This document shows, piece after piece, positions 7,913 through 14,376 of a DNA stretch of 17,974 bases. The notes beneath the pieces were generated by a model. The model was not told the origin of the DNA. It made no database searches and saw only the letters and a list, made by a program, of their open reading frames with translations. Position numbers and translations under genes: made by a program. Each line of letters starts with the position of its first letter. Within the stretch, counting starts at the first letter, position 1. Source of the DNA: JAISJU01 sp031555675 (GTDB lineage: Bacteria; Bacteroidota; Bacteroidia; Bacteroidales; Paludibacteraceae). The stretch spans positions 1 to 17,974 of the forward strand of contig JAVBUB010000036.1 in the NCBI GenBank assembly GCA_031555675.1, written 5' to 3'.

Positions 7913-7943
7913 ATTCAAGATTTAAAATTCAAGATTCAAGATT
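7913..7943. repeat. three short direct copies of ATTCAAGATT
   Basis: ATTCAAGATT occurs at 7913-7922, 7927-7936 and 7934-7943, the last two overlapping by 3 bases. A near-inverse copy (TTTTGAATTTTAAAA) follows near 7970-7983, so the block can also fold on itself. It is too short and irregular for CRISPR. It looks like intergenic simple-repeat DNA, and it lies inside the candidate small RNA. Confidence 0.55.
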
Positions 7944-8098
7944 GCGCATGAACAAGATTTCCATACAATTTTGAATTTTAAAACGCATGCACCCCATGAA
8001 ATCTATTAATATAAGATTTGTTCCTGCTTCCATAAGCGCTGGTTCCTATTTCTATAAACCATGTCCTGTCACAATAATCTGTGTAAAGTTATGAGACT

Positions 8099-8106
8099 CA
8101 AATATA
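8099..8106 (-). promoter_or_regulatory. candidate -7 box driving the small RNA
   Basis: On the minus strand the sequence is TATATTTG, matching TAnnTTTG. A TTG lies 23 bases upstream, a little further than the normal 19-21. Transcription would begin a few bases further left, where the closing stem of the candidate RNA starts. Confidence 0.35.
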
Positions 8107-8155
8107 CGTTTGTGTAAAAAGTAAACGATCAATTAGTTTAGTTGTTTTTTTTTGC

Positions 8156-8163
8156 TAGATTTG
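8156..8163 (+). promoter_or_regulatory. candidate promoter of the exported-protein operon
   Basis: TAGATTTG matches the -7 consensus TAnnTTTG exactly, 31 bases before the ATG of the S74 protein. A T9 run and TTG lie closer than the normal -33 spacing. The two -7 boxes at 8099 and 8156 face away from each other. Confidence 0.5.
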
Positions 8164-8194
8164 CATCATATAACTAACTTCTAAATTCAATCCT

Positions 8195-9238
8195 ATGAAA
8201 AATTTAATTCTACCTTTCCTGATGCTATTCGGCATTCAGGCTTATGCCCAATTAAAGTTCGAATCCGATAATTCCCTGCATATATACAGAACGACTCCTC
8301 CTGTGGGCAGCGCGGGAAACATACAAATACACAGTTCGCAGGACCTCAGGTTTGGTGACGGCCCCGATGGAAATTATAACATTGAATACTGGGACGGTGG
8401 ATTAAACTTCTTTAAAGAATATCCCGATCCTGATTTTGGTGATTATAAATTATTTATCAGGGATAACGGCAATGTCGGTATTGGCAAAAAGCCAGGTTAT
8501 AAGCTTGATGTAAATGGGGATATTGCCACATATGGCACCATAAGAATTACGTCGGACATCAGAAAAAAGACATCCGTACAACCCCTGAGAAATACGATCG
8601 GGCAAGTCAGGCAATTAAATGCCATTTCGTTTCAGCCTATAATAAATGACACTATCTGGTATAAAGACTCCGCCGAGAACAAGAAATTTACCCTCTCCAA
8701 ACAAGCTAAAATACAACAAGAAAGTAAGAGGTTCGGATTTTCGGCACAAGAAATACAGAAAATATTCCCCGAACTGGTAAGCACCGATCCGGCAGGTTAT
8801 TTAAATGTAGACTACATCGGATTAATTCCGGTAATTGTAGAAGCATTAAAAGAACAACAAACCCAGATTGAAGAACAGAAAGAATTAATCAATTATTTGA
8901 TTAAACAATTAAAAAACAATTCCACAGAAAAAGAGATTATCTTCTCTATCGAAAAAGCAGAAGACAGCGCGGACGAAATCCCCTTGTTGATGCAAAACAG
9001 CCCCAACCCTTTCAACACGCAAACCGAAATCGATTTCTATATTCCCGAAAATATTCAGAATGCCAATTTATATGTTTACGATATGATGGGTGTTCAAAAA
9101 ATGAGTATTAATATCAAAGAAAGAAATAAAAATTATATTACGATACAAGCTTCTGCTTTAAAGGCTGGTACTTATTTTTATACTCTTATTTGTGATGGCA
9201 AACCGGTAGATACAAAACAAATGATATTGACGAAATAA
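8195..9238 (+). CDS. secreted S74-type tail-fibre chaperone-domain protein with T9SS sorting domain
   Basis: The protein has 347 residues. A signal peptide of about 18 residues (MKNLILPFLMLFGIQAYA) is followed by a beta-rich passenger with the repeated motif NGNVGIGKKPGYKLDVNGD (91-109). A peptidase S74 intramolecular chaperone domain follows: SDIRKK (S120 and K125 in the position of the self-cleaving Ser-Lys pair), GFSAQEIQKIFPELV (181-195), and a coiled coil PVIVEALKEQQTQIEEQKEL. Residues 266-347 are a T9SS type A C-terminal sorting domain: QNSPNPFNTQTEIDFYIP, a central YVYDMMG, and the ending ALKAGTYFYTL...KQMILTK. It is expected to be exported through the inner membrane by Sec and across the outer membrane by T9SS. 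It starts an operon with 12 bases to the next gene. Its biological role is unknown; trimeric fibre or surface adhesin is inference from the S74 family. Confidence 0.92.
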   Translation: MKNLILPFLMLFGIQAYAQLKFESDNSLHIYRTTPPVGSAGNIQIHSSQDLRFGDGPDGNYNIEYWDGGLNFFKEYPDPDFGDYKLFIRDNGNVGIGKKPGYKLDVNGDIATYGTIRITSDIRKKTSVQPLRNTIGQVRQLNAISFQPIINDTIWYKDSAENKKFTLSKQAKIQQESKRFGFSAQEIQKIFPELVSTDPAGYLNVDYIGLIPVIVEALKEQQTQIEEQKELINYLIKQLKNNSTEKEIIFSIEKAEDSADEIPLLMQNSPNPFNTQTEIDFYIPENIQNANLYVYDMMGVQKMSINIKERNKNYITIQASALKAGTYFYTLICDGKPVDTKQMILTK

Positions 9239-9250
9239 AAAATAATAATC

Positions 9251-9661
9251 ATGGAAAAGATTTTTTTTAAACTCATAGCGATCTCACTGATTTTGGCCGG
9301 CAGCTTTTCTTGTAATGAAAAAGAAGATATTCAGATAGAAGGCATTCAAAAAGAAGTTCAGGAGAATGTTCCAACAGAGGACATTCAAAAGGAAGATGAT
9401 CAAACAGAAGATGATCAAACAGAAGAAACATGTAATATCGATAATCCATTAATAGATTTACCTTGGTTAGCAGCAAGAATAAATGAAATAAATTTATTAA
9501 GCCAAAAAAAGAAAGATTGTCCGTTTATATATGCCAATGCACGTATGAAGATGGAAAAACCGGTTTCTGGGAAAACGATGGTAATATGGCCTACTTTTAT
9601 AATTGCGAGGGGAAAATATTATGTACAACAGATGGATCTACAGAAGCAACTTGTACGGTAG
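9251..9661 (+). CDS. N-terminal part of a frameshifted two-repeat lipoprotein
   Basis: As read directly, 136 residues. It has a signal peptide and a lipobox-like end (ISLILAGSFSC, Cys at 21), giving an outer-membrane or periplasmic lipoprotein. An acidic spacer follows with repeated IQKE and DDQTE units; a 15-base DNA repeat GAAGATGATCAAACA occurs twice. Then comes the first copy of a module CNIDNPLIDLPWLAARINEI. The sensible protein ends near residue 87. After the run CAA AAA AAG the homologous continuation is in the -1 frame, and the remaining residues here (PFIYANARMKMEK onward) look like out-of-frame translation. The true product is probably 9251-10065 with a shift at 9505-9511. Either a one-base deletion in the A run, a sequencing error or programmed frameshifting would explain it. 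Confidence 0.7.
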   Translation: MEKIFFKLIAISLILAGSFSCNEKEDIQIEGIQKEVQENVPTEDIQKEDDQTEDDQTEETCNIDNPLIDLPWLAARINEINLLSQKKKDCPFIYANARMKMEKPVSGKTMVIWPTFIIARGKYYVQQMDLQKQLVR

Positions 9662-10065
9662 ACTTTGTGACCCAAAAACTTCTTTGGATAATAGAAAAAA
9701 CAACTGAATATAGTATTGATGAGAATCCGCCTTGTGGAATAAACGACCCGTTAGAAAATATAAAATGGCTGAAAGAGTATTGTGAAAGTATCAATGAGAT
9801 AGAAGATCTTTCAAGTATCAATATTGATATTTATAAAGTAATTGACAAAGATGAATATTTATTTTTTGTCAAGTATTCAATCGAATATCAAGATTATAAA
9901 AGAGTTCGTTTGAATAGTATAAATTGTAATGGTGATACTGTTTTTCATTTTACATGGATGTATGGAAAGAGAGGGTTTGTTCCAGTACCACCTAATCTGG
10001 CCCGTTATGATGAATTTATGGAAGATAAAGAATTTGTTGCCGGATTATTGTATTTTGTTAAATAA
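9517..10065 (+). CDS. C-terminal part of the frameshifted two-repeat lipoprotein
   Basis: This is 182 residues if begun at the TTG at 9517, but that is probably not a real start. The frame is open only from 9487 and holds no ATG, so this stretch has no signal peptide of its own. It continues the upstream lipoprotein in the -1 frame: SVYICQCTYEDGKTGFWEND and YNCEGKILCTTDGS finish module 1. Module 2 then repeats the layout: CGINDPLENIKWLKEYCESINE, strands, SINCNGDTVFHF. So the whole protein is a lipid anchor, an acidic linker and two copies of a module that begins C-I-(D/N)-x-PL-x-x-x-x-WL and ends N-C-(E/N)-G. The family is not one I can name. It is 16 bases from the M6 protease gene. Confidence 0.7.
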   Translation: MSVYICQCTYEDGKTGFWENDGNMAYFYNCEGKILCTTDGSTEATCTVDFVTQKLLWIIEKTTEYSIDENPPCGINDPLENIKWLKEYCESINEIEDLSSINIDIYKVIDKDEYLFFVKYSIEYQDYKRVRLNSINCNGDTVFHFTWMYGKRGFVPVPPNLARYDEFMEDKEFVAGLLYFVK

Positions 10066-10081
10066 TAAAGGTGAATGCGTT

Positions 10082-11779
10082 ATGAGAAATAAGTTCTTGT
10101 TTTTAGCAATTTTGTTTGTTCCGGTTTGTTCACTTTTCGCCGTACCTGCAGTACCATGGGCAGTAGAAAAGATACAACCTGATGGAACAAAAATATCCGT
10201 TTTTCTTAGAGGAGATGAAAGTGAAAATTGGATGGAGTCTGCCGATGGATATACATTGATGTATGACTCCCTGCAATATGTAGTTTATGCCCAAACAGAC
10301 GGACTGGGCAATTTGCAGCCTTCAAACATCAAGTTTGGGAACAACACAAAACCCAATGCTAATATAATAAAGGGATTGCGTTATAGTAAAGCACAAACCA
10401 ATACGCTGATGCAAATTGAGAGAATGACTAAAAGTGCAACGATTCAACGAACCGTTACCGGAAATGTTAAAGCACTTTGCGTATTGGCAGCTTTCTCAAA
10501 CAGGGCTTTTGTGAAAACGAATGCGGAGTTTGATGCCTTGATGAATCAGGTTGGTTATTCGGTTGGTGGAGCAAAAGGCTCCGTAAGGGACTATTACTAT
10601 GAAAATTCGTATGGGCTTATGAAATTAGAGGTTACGATAGTTGGTCCGGTAACCTTGCCGCAAACAACTTCTTACTATGCTACCCGTGGATATGAATTTG
10701 CAAATGAAGTTATTAATCTGTCCGATCCATTGGTTGATTATTCGGAATTTGCGACTAACGGACAAGTGGAATCTTTCCATATCATTTTTGCCGGTTATGG
10801 TGATGAGGTTATTGAAGATGGACAACAAATTTGGGCGCATGTAGAAACGTTTGAAACCGCAGTAATAAAAGATGGTGTAAGTCTTTCGAGATGTTCCTGT
10901 TCTCCCGAATTGCGTAATGATAGCGGTTCCAATATCACATATATTGGTGTAGTTGCGCACGAATTGGGTCATGTTTTTGGCGCTCCAGACTATTATGATA
11001 TTGATGATTCGGGTTATACCGGATCCGGAAACTGGGATTTAATGGCAGGCGGTACATGGAATGATATGGGGCGTCAGCCTGCAACCATCAATCCATATCA
11101 GAAAATACAATTTGGTTGGATAACACCGCAAATCTTAACAACAGGGAGTACAATTAGTAATATGCCTGCATCGGCAAATAGTCCAGTTATTTATAAGATA
11201 ACTGTAAACGCCAGTGGTGAGCATTATTTATTGGAAAACAAACAACAAGTGAGTTTTGATACTTCATTGCCCGGACATGGTTTACTGATTTGGCATATAG
11301 CGGCAAATGTTGCGAGCAACGCACCCAATGATAGTCATCCGTTGCAAGTGTATCCCGTATGCGCAAGCAGCACTACGGCTATTCCTACCAATATTCCGAG
11401 TTCTTATGGAGCTATCAACACCACAGGTTGCCCGTTCCCGGGAAGGAGTGGCAAAACTGAATTTTCCGATAGTTCTACACCACAGGCTTTTACGTGGACA
11501 GATTTAGAAGGTATTGGCAAAGCAATTATAAATATTACTGAAAATGCAAACCACACAATATCATTTGATGTTTTTTGTTCAACGCCGGTTGTCAATTTTA
11601 CCAATCAAATTGTAACTGCCAACACAATGGTTACAAATCATTGCGGCGATATCAATGTTCAAAACGTTAAAGTTCAAAATGGAGCAAAGCTAATTCTTGA
11701 TGTAGCAGATAAGGTTAATATAATTAGTGGTTTTGAAGTCAATTCAGGTTCAGAATTTGAAATAAATAAAAATAATTGA
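10082..11779 (+). CDS. M6 family metalloprotease
   Basis: The protein has 565 residues from the ATG at 10082, chosen because it gives a clean signal peptide (MRNKFLFLAILFVPVCSLFA) and avoids overlap with the lipoprotein gene. Further upstream starts in frame exist but would bury the signal. The N-terminal FLRGDESENWMESADGYTL block is typical of M6 proteases. The zinc site is H293-E294-L-G-H297-V-F-G-A-P-D303-YYD, followed by the Met-turn-like NWDLMAGGTWND. M6 members include immune inhibitor A and cleave host or surface proteins. The C terminus has no standard T9SS sorting domain. Instead it ends in a small repeated module (VQNVKVQNGAKLILDVADK, GFEVNSGSEFEI) that looks like a short beta-helix cap. 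Last gene of the three-gene exported operon. Confidence 0.92.
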   Translation: MRNKFLFLAILFVPVCSLFAVPAVPWAVEKIQPDGTKISVFLRGDESENWMESADGYTLMYDSLQYVVYAQTDGLGNLQPSNIKFGNNTKPNANIIKGLRYSKAQTNTLMQIERMTKSATIQRTVTGNVKALCVLAAFSNRAFVKTNAEFDALMNQVGYSVGGAKGSVRDYYYENSYGLMKLEVTIVGPVTLPQTTSYYATRGYEFANEVINLSDPLVDYSEFATNGQVESFHIIFAGYGDEVIEDGQQIWAHVETFETAVIKDGVSLSRCSCSPELRNDSGSNITYIGVVAHELGHVFGAPDYYDIDDSGYTGSGNWDLMAGGTWNDMGRQPATINPYQKIQFGWITPQILTTGSTISNMPASANSPVIYKITVNASGEHYLLENKQQVSFDTSLPGHGLLIWHIAANVASNAPNDSHPLQVYPVCASSTTAIPTNIPSSYGAINTTGCPFPGRSGKTEFSDSSTPQAFTWTDLEGIGKAIINITENANHTISFDVFCSTPVVNFTNQIVTANTMVTNHCGDINVQNVKVQNGAKLILDVADKVNIISGFEVNSGSEFEINKNN

Positions 11780-11809
11780 AGCATACTCAAATAAAACAAC
11801 CTCTTTTTT

Positions 11810-11817
11810 TATATTTG
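11810..11817 (+). promoter_or_regulatory. candidate promoter of the CPBP protease gene
   Basis: TATATTTG matches TAnnTTTG, 59 bases before the ATG at 11877. No clear -33 element is visible. The region just upstream (ACAACCTCTTTTTT) is identical over 14 bases to the end of the repeat element before the transporter gene. Confidence 0.35.
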
Positions 11818-11876
11818 ATTATTCGAAAACAAAAGTTATTTTTGACCTTTTATATGTTATCTAAAACTCTGTTTGT

Positions 11877-12773
11877 ATGAATTTAAAAGGATTATTTGCC
11901 GAAAGCAGCATTTTTGTAAAACTTTTACTTACCCTTTTTTTTGTCATTTTTGGGATGATGATTAGTGGACTGCTGTCTCAAATAGTATATCAATTGTATC
12001 ATGTAGAATCAACAACATTATCATATTTATTGGATAATAATATTAAGGCATTAAAAATTTCCCAGTTTTTACAGTCTATTTTTACATTTGTTCTTCCGGT
12101 TGTTGTAATGGCATATCTTACCAGTAACGGATCTTGCCATTTTTTGTCATTACAGGAAAAGCCCGGTTTAAATTTAATTATTACAACAATAATTGTGATG
12201 ATTGTCGTGGTTCCACTCGTCAACTGGCTGGCAAACCTTAATGCGAATATTAAATTGCCGGAATTTCTTCATCGGTTTGAAACATGGATGATACGAACCG
12301 AAAATATTAGTATGGAAATTACTAAAAAGTTCCTGCAAACTTCTTCTTTTGGTGGACTAATGATGAATTTGCTCCAGATAGCTCTGGTTCCTGCTATTTG
12401 TGAAGAATTGTTTTTCAGGGGATTGTTGCAGAATTACTTTTCCCAATCGTCAAAGAACATACACATGGGCATATGGATTACCGCCATTGTTTTTAGCGCT
12501 TTCCACCTGCAATTTTACGGTTTTGTGCCACGAATGCTGTTAGGAGCCTATTTTGGTTATCTGCTTGTTTGGTCGGGGTCTCTATGGTTACCGGTAATTG
12601 CACATTTTGTGCATAATTCAATTGCTGTAGTTTTTTCTTTCCTTTATGATAATGGATACATCAGTTATAATCCGGATAAGATAGGGCTGGATAGTACAAT
12701 ATATACAGTTGTTATAAGTGCGGTACTGTTAGCAGGACTACTCTATTGGCAAAAAAAGAGCATAAAATTATAG
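11877..12773 (+). CDS. CPBP family intramembrane glutamic endopeptidase
   Basis: The protein has 298 residues with about eight hydrophobic segments. The ABI/CPBP (CAAX protease and bacteriocin-processing) motifs are in order: E176-E177-L-F-F-R181 (EExxxR), FSAFH with H210, and H243-F-V-H-N247 (HxxxN). These residues form the active site in this inner-membrane protease family, which in eukaryotes processes CAAX proteins and in bacteria cleaves peptides or membrane anchors. The natural substrate here is not known. The gene stands alone on the plus strand after the M6 protease, and its stop overlaps the end of the opposite-strand MetH activation gene by 6 bases. Confidence 0.92.
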   Translation: MNLKGLFAESSIFVKLLLTLFFVIFGMMISGLLSQIVYQLYHVESTTLSYLLDNNIKALKISQFLQSIFTFVLPVVVMAYLTSNGSCHFLSLQEKPGLNLIITTIIVMIVVVPLVNWLANLNANIKLPEFLHRFETWMIRTENISMEITKKFLQTSSFGGLMMNLLQIALVPAICEELFFRGLLQNYFSQSSKNIHMGIWITAIVFSAFHLQFYGFVPRMLLGAYFGYLLVWSGSLWLPVIAHFVHNSIAVVFSFLYDNGYISYNPDKIGLDSTIYTVVISAVLLAGLLYWQKKSIKL

Positions 12774-13706
12774 GCAACCGGTTAGCCATTTTTTTGTTTC
12801 TTCTACAGAAATCCCTTTTCTATTGGCGTAATCTTTCAGTTGATCATTGTCGATATGATCAATTACGAAGTAACGTGATTTTGGGTGTGCCAACATCAAT
12901 CCGCAGATTGATGCATTAGGATACATCGCTCCGTTTTCGGTTAAAGAAACTCCTATTTGTCCAATATCCAATATTTTATTTAATGTAAAAATAATGGATT
13001 GGTCTGGCAATGATGGATAACCAACCGCAGGCCTGATACCTTGATAGCGAGATTTAAACAAATCTTTAATACTAACATTCTCGTCAACAGCATATCCCCA
13101 ATATTTTACCCTTACCTGTTTGTGAAACCATTCGGCTGTGGCTTCGGCCAGACGGTCGGCAACGGTTTGTGCTAAAATGGACTTATAAATATCGTTTTCT
13201 GATTCGTAGCGGTTTTTTAATTCATCCGAACCACTGATAGAAACAGCAAAAATGCCAATGTAATCCTCTACAGGAGAAATAAAATCGGCCAGCGATAAAA
13301 AATAATCCGATTCTTTGGGCTTTTGTTGTCGGAGCATTGGTAGATATATACCATTGTTTTCTCCATGAGGATAAAAGATAATCCCTTCGTTTTCCGATTT
13401 TGCTTTTATAGTCCAACCAATGGCATTGGAACAGAGCATTTTTCCTTCTATTATATCCGATAATAATTCTTGTGCATCACGAAATAAGCGTAAAGCTTCT
13501 TTTGCTTGCTCCCGCTTTCCTGCTTCTGTTTTTTCCAAAAAAGAAAGTTCACAAGACGGACAGGTACAAACTTGTTCTATCCCCTCATATTTTCCGGGAA
13601 TTCTCCACGCAGAGAAAAACGATGTCCAATTAATGTAAGCAGAAATATCTTTTAAATCAATATCTTGCAAAATGATAGGACTTTCTTGTCTGGGTTTATA
13701 AATCAT
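12768..13706 (-). CDS. stand-alone MetH activation (AdoMet-binding) domain protein
   Basis: The protein has 312 residues from the ATG at 13706 (a TTG 12 bases upstream is less likely). It matches the C-terminal activation domain of cobalamin-dependent methionine synthase. Visible are IPGKYEGIEQV near the start, ADRLAEATAEWFH (183-195), the AdoMet-binding motif YQGIRPAVGYPSLPD (221-235), and the late block GLMLAHPKSRYFVIDHI. In E. coli this domain is part of one MetH chain and reactivates oxidised cob(II)alamin by reductive methylation with AdoMet. Here it is a separate protein, a split known from Bacteroidetes. The rest of metH is not in the window, so the partner must be elsewhere. A small Cys cluster CTCPSC (47-52) is noteworthy. 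There is no dedicated terminator; the end meets the CPBP gene. Confidence 0.93.
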   Translation of the reverse strand: MIYKPRQESPIILQDIDLKDISAYINWTSFFSAWRIPGKYEGIEQVCTCPSCELSFLEKTEAGKREQAKEALRLFRDAQELLSDIIEGKMLCSNAIGWTIKAKSENEGIIFYPHGENNGIYLPMLRQQKPKESDYFLSLADFISPVEDYIGIFAVSISGSDELKNRYESENDIYKSILAQTVADRLAEATAEWFHKQVRVKYWGYAVDENVSIKDLFKSRYQGIRPAVGYPSLPDQSIIFTLNKILDIGQIGVSLTENGAMYPNASICGLMLAHPKSRYFVIDHIDNDQLKDYANRKGISVEETKKWLTGCL

Positions 13707-13757
13707 TGTGCTACTCAAAATATACTCAGATACAAAAGAAATTAATTTTTTAGAGTA

Positions 13758-13795
13758 AATAAAATATCCGGAGAAATTTCTCCGGATATTTTATT
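13758..13795 (-). terminator. long palindromic terminator after the sigma factor gene
   Basis: AATAAAATATCCGGAGAAA and its exact complement TTTCTCCGGATATTTTATT are adjacent, giving a 38-base perfect palindrome. The ends are A/T rich, so it has a T-tail in both directions. It lies 19 bases downstream of the sigma factor stop and about 50 bases before the start of the MetH activation gene, so it separates the two units. Confidence 0.85.
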
Positions 13796-13814
13796 ATCAA
13801 TTCTTTTAAAGTAC

Positions 13815-14318
13815 TTATTTATATTCTTTTAGTTCTTTTTGCAGTCTTTTTCTGGCAAAGAAAATACGACTTTTTACAGTTCCGATAGGAATATTCATCT
13901 TTTCTGCAATTTCTTCGTATTTGTATCCTTCGATATGCATTTTGAACAAAGAAGAGTATTCATCGTCAAAGCTATCAATTTTATTTTGTATTTCCTGAAG
14001 AGAAAAATTTTCTTCGGGAGAACCCATACTACCTTCCTGTGGCATATTCAAATGATACAGATTGTCTGTTTGGTCTACAAATGTTTGATTTCGTACCAGT
14101 TTACGATAATCATTGATAAAGAGATTGCGCATTACAGTATACATCCAAGCTTTAAAGTTGGTGTTACTCATAAACTTGTCTTGGTTGTTTAAAACCCTGA
14201 GAGAAGTTTCCTGCAATAAGTCGTTTGCATCATCATGATCTGCAGTTAATTTGTATGCAAATCTTTTCAATTCATCTTGCAACCCAAGTAAATTAGTAGC
14301 AAATTCAAGTTGTGTCAT
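13815..14318 (-). CDS. ECF-type RNA polymerase sigma factor
   Basis: The protein has 167 residues from MTQLEFATNLL (ATG at 14318; a start 27 bases further upstream adds MFNYLIFRI and is less likely). It has only regions sigma-2 and sigma-4, as in extracytoplasmic-function factors. Region 2 covers DANDLLQETSLRVLNN and FKAWMYTVMRNLFINDYRK (about 38-81). The linker is acidic and Gln-rich. Region 4 has YEEIAEKMNIPIGTVKSRIFFARKRLQKEL, a helix-turn-helix that recognises the -35-like element. No anti-sigma gene is adjacent. The gene upstream encodes a small membrane-anchored protein that could be a regulator (inference). It is divergent from porW, which suggests a possible link with secretion-stress control such as SigP in Porphyromonas, but no direct evidence is visible. 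Confidence 0.95.
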   Translation of the reverse strand: MTQLEFATNLLGLQDELKRFAYKLTADHDDANDLLQETSLRVLNNQDKFMSNTNFKAWMYTVMRNLFINDYRKLVRNQTFVDQTDNLYHLNMPQEGSMGSPEENFSLQEIQNKIDSFDDEYSSLFKMHIEGYKYEEIAEKMNIPIGTVKSRIFFARKRLQKELKEYK

Positions 14319-14376
14319 AATCCTAAAAATTAAATAGTTGAACATTGAATTTTACTGTTCTAAGGGTTGTTTAAAG

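Larger units (their letters stand above)
7850..8095 (-). ncRNA. candidate structured small RNA with own promoter and terminator
   Basis: The 444-base divergent gap between glyS and the S74 gene contains, on the minus strand, an exact -7 box (TATATTTG, 8099-8106), then about 240 bases, then a terminator hairpin (7861-7886) with a T-rich tail. No gene lies between them. The predicted RNA can fold. TCTCAT next to the presumed 5' end (8091-8096) pairs with ATGAGA (7899-7904) just before the terminator. AAATCT/AGATTT forms a local hairpin in the middle, and GTGCATG pairs with CATGCGC. This layout of a closing stem over an imperfect rod, followed by a terminator, is seen in 6S-like RNAs, but I cannot identify a known family. 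A leftover terminator of a lost gene, or a dispersed repeat, is the alternative. Confidence 0.4.

Noticed and set aside
7913..7943. CRISPR-like repeat array
   Set aside because: Units are only 10 bases with spacing of 4 and -3, not the regular repeat-spacer pattern, and no cas genes are present.
7978..8088. A 37-codon open stretch on the minus strand with protein-like text (DRTWFIEIGTSAYGSRNK)
   Set aside because: It has no start codon, stops on both sides and lies within the candidate small RNA. It may be a conserved or repeated element, but I cannot support a gene.
9929..10081. An upstream in-frame extension of the M6 protease
   Set aside because: It would overlap most of the lipoprotein gene's end in another frame and would place the obvious signal peptide at residue 52 onward. 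The ATG at 10082 fits better.
14319..14345. A start nine codons upstream for the sigma factor
   Set aside because: The extra residues MFNYLIFRI are not typical of the family, and MTQLEF aligns as the usual beginning.
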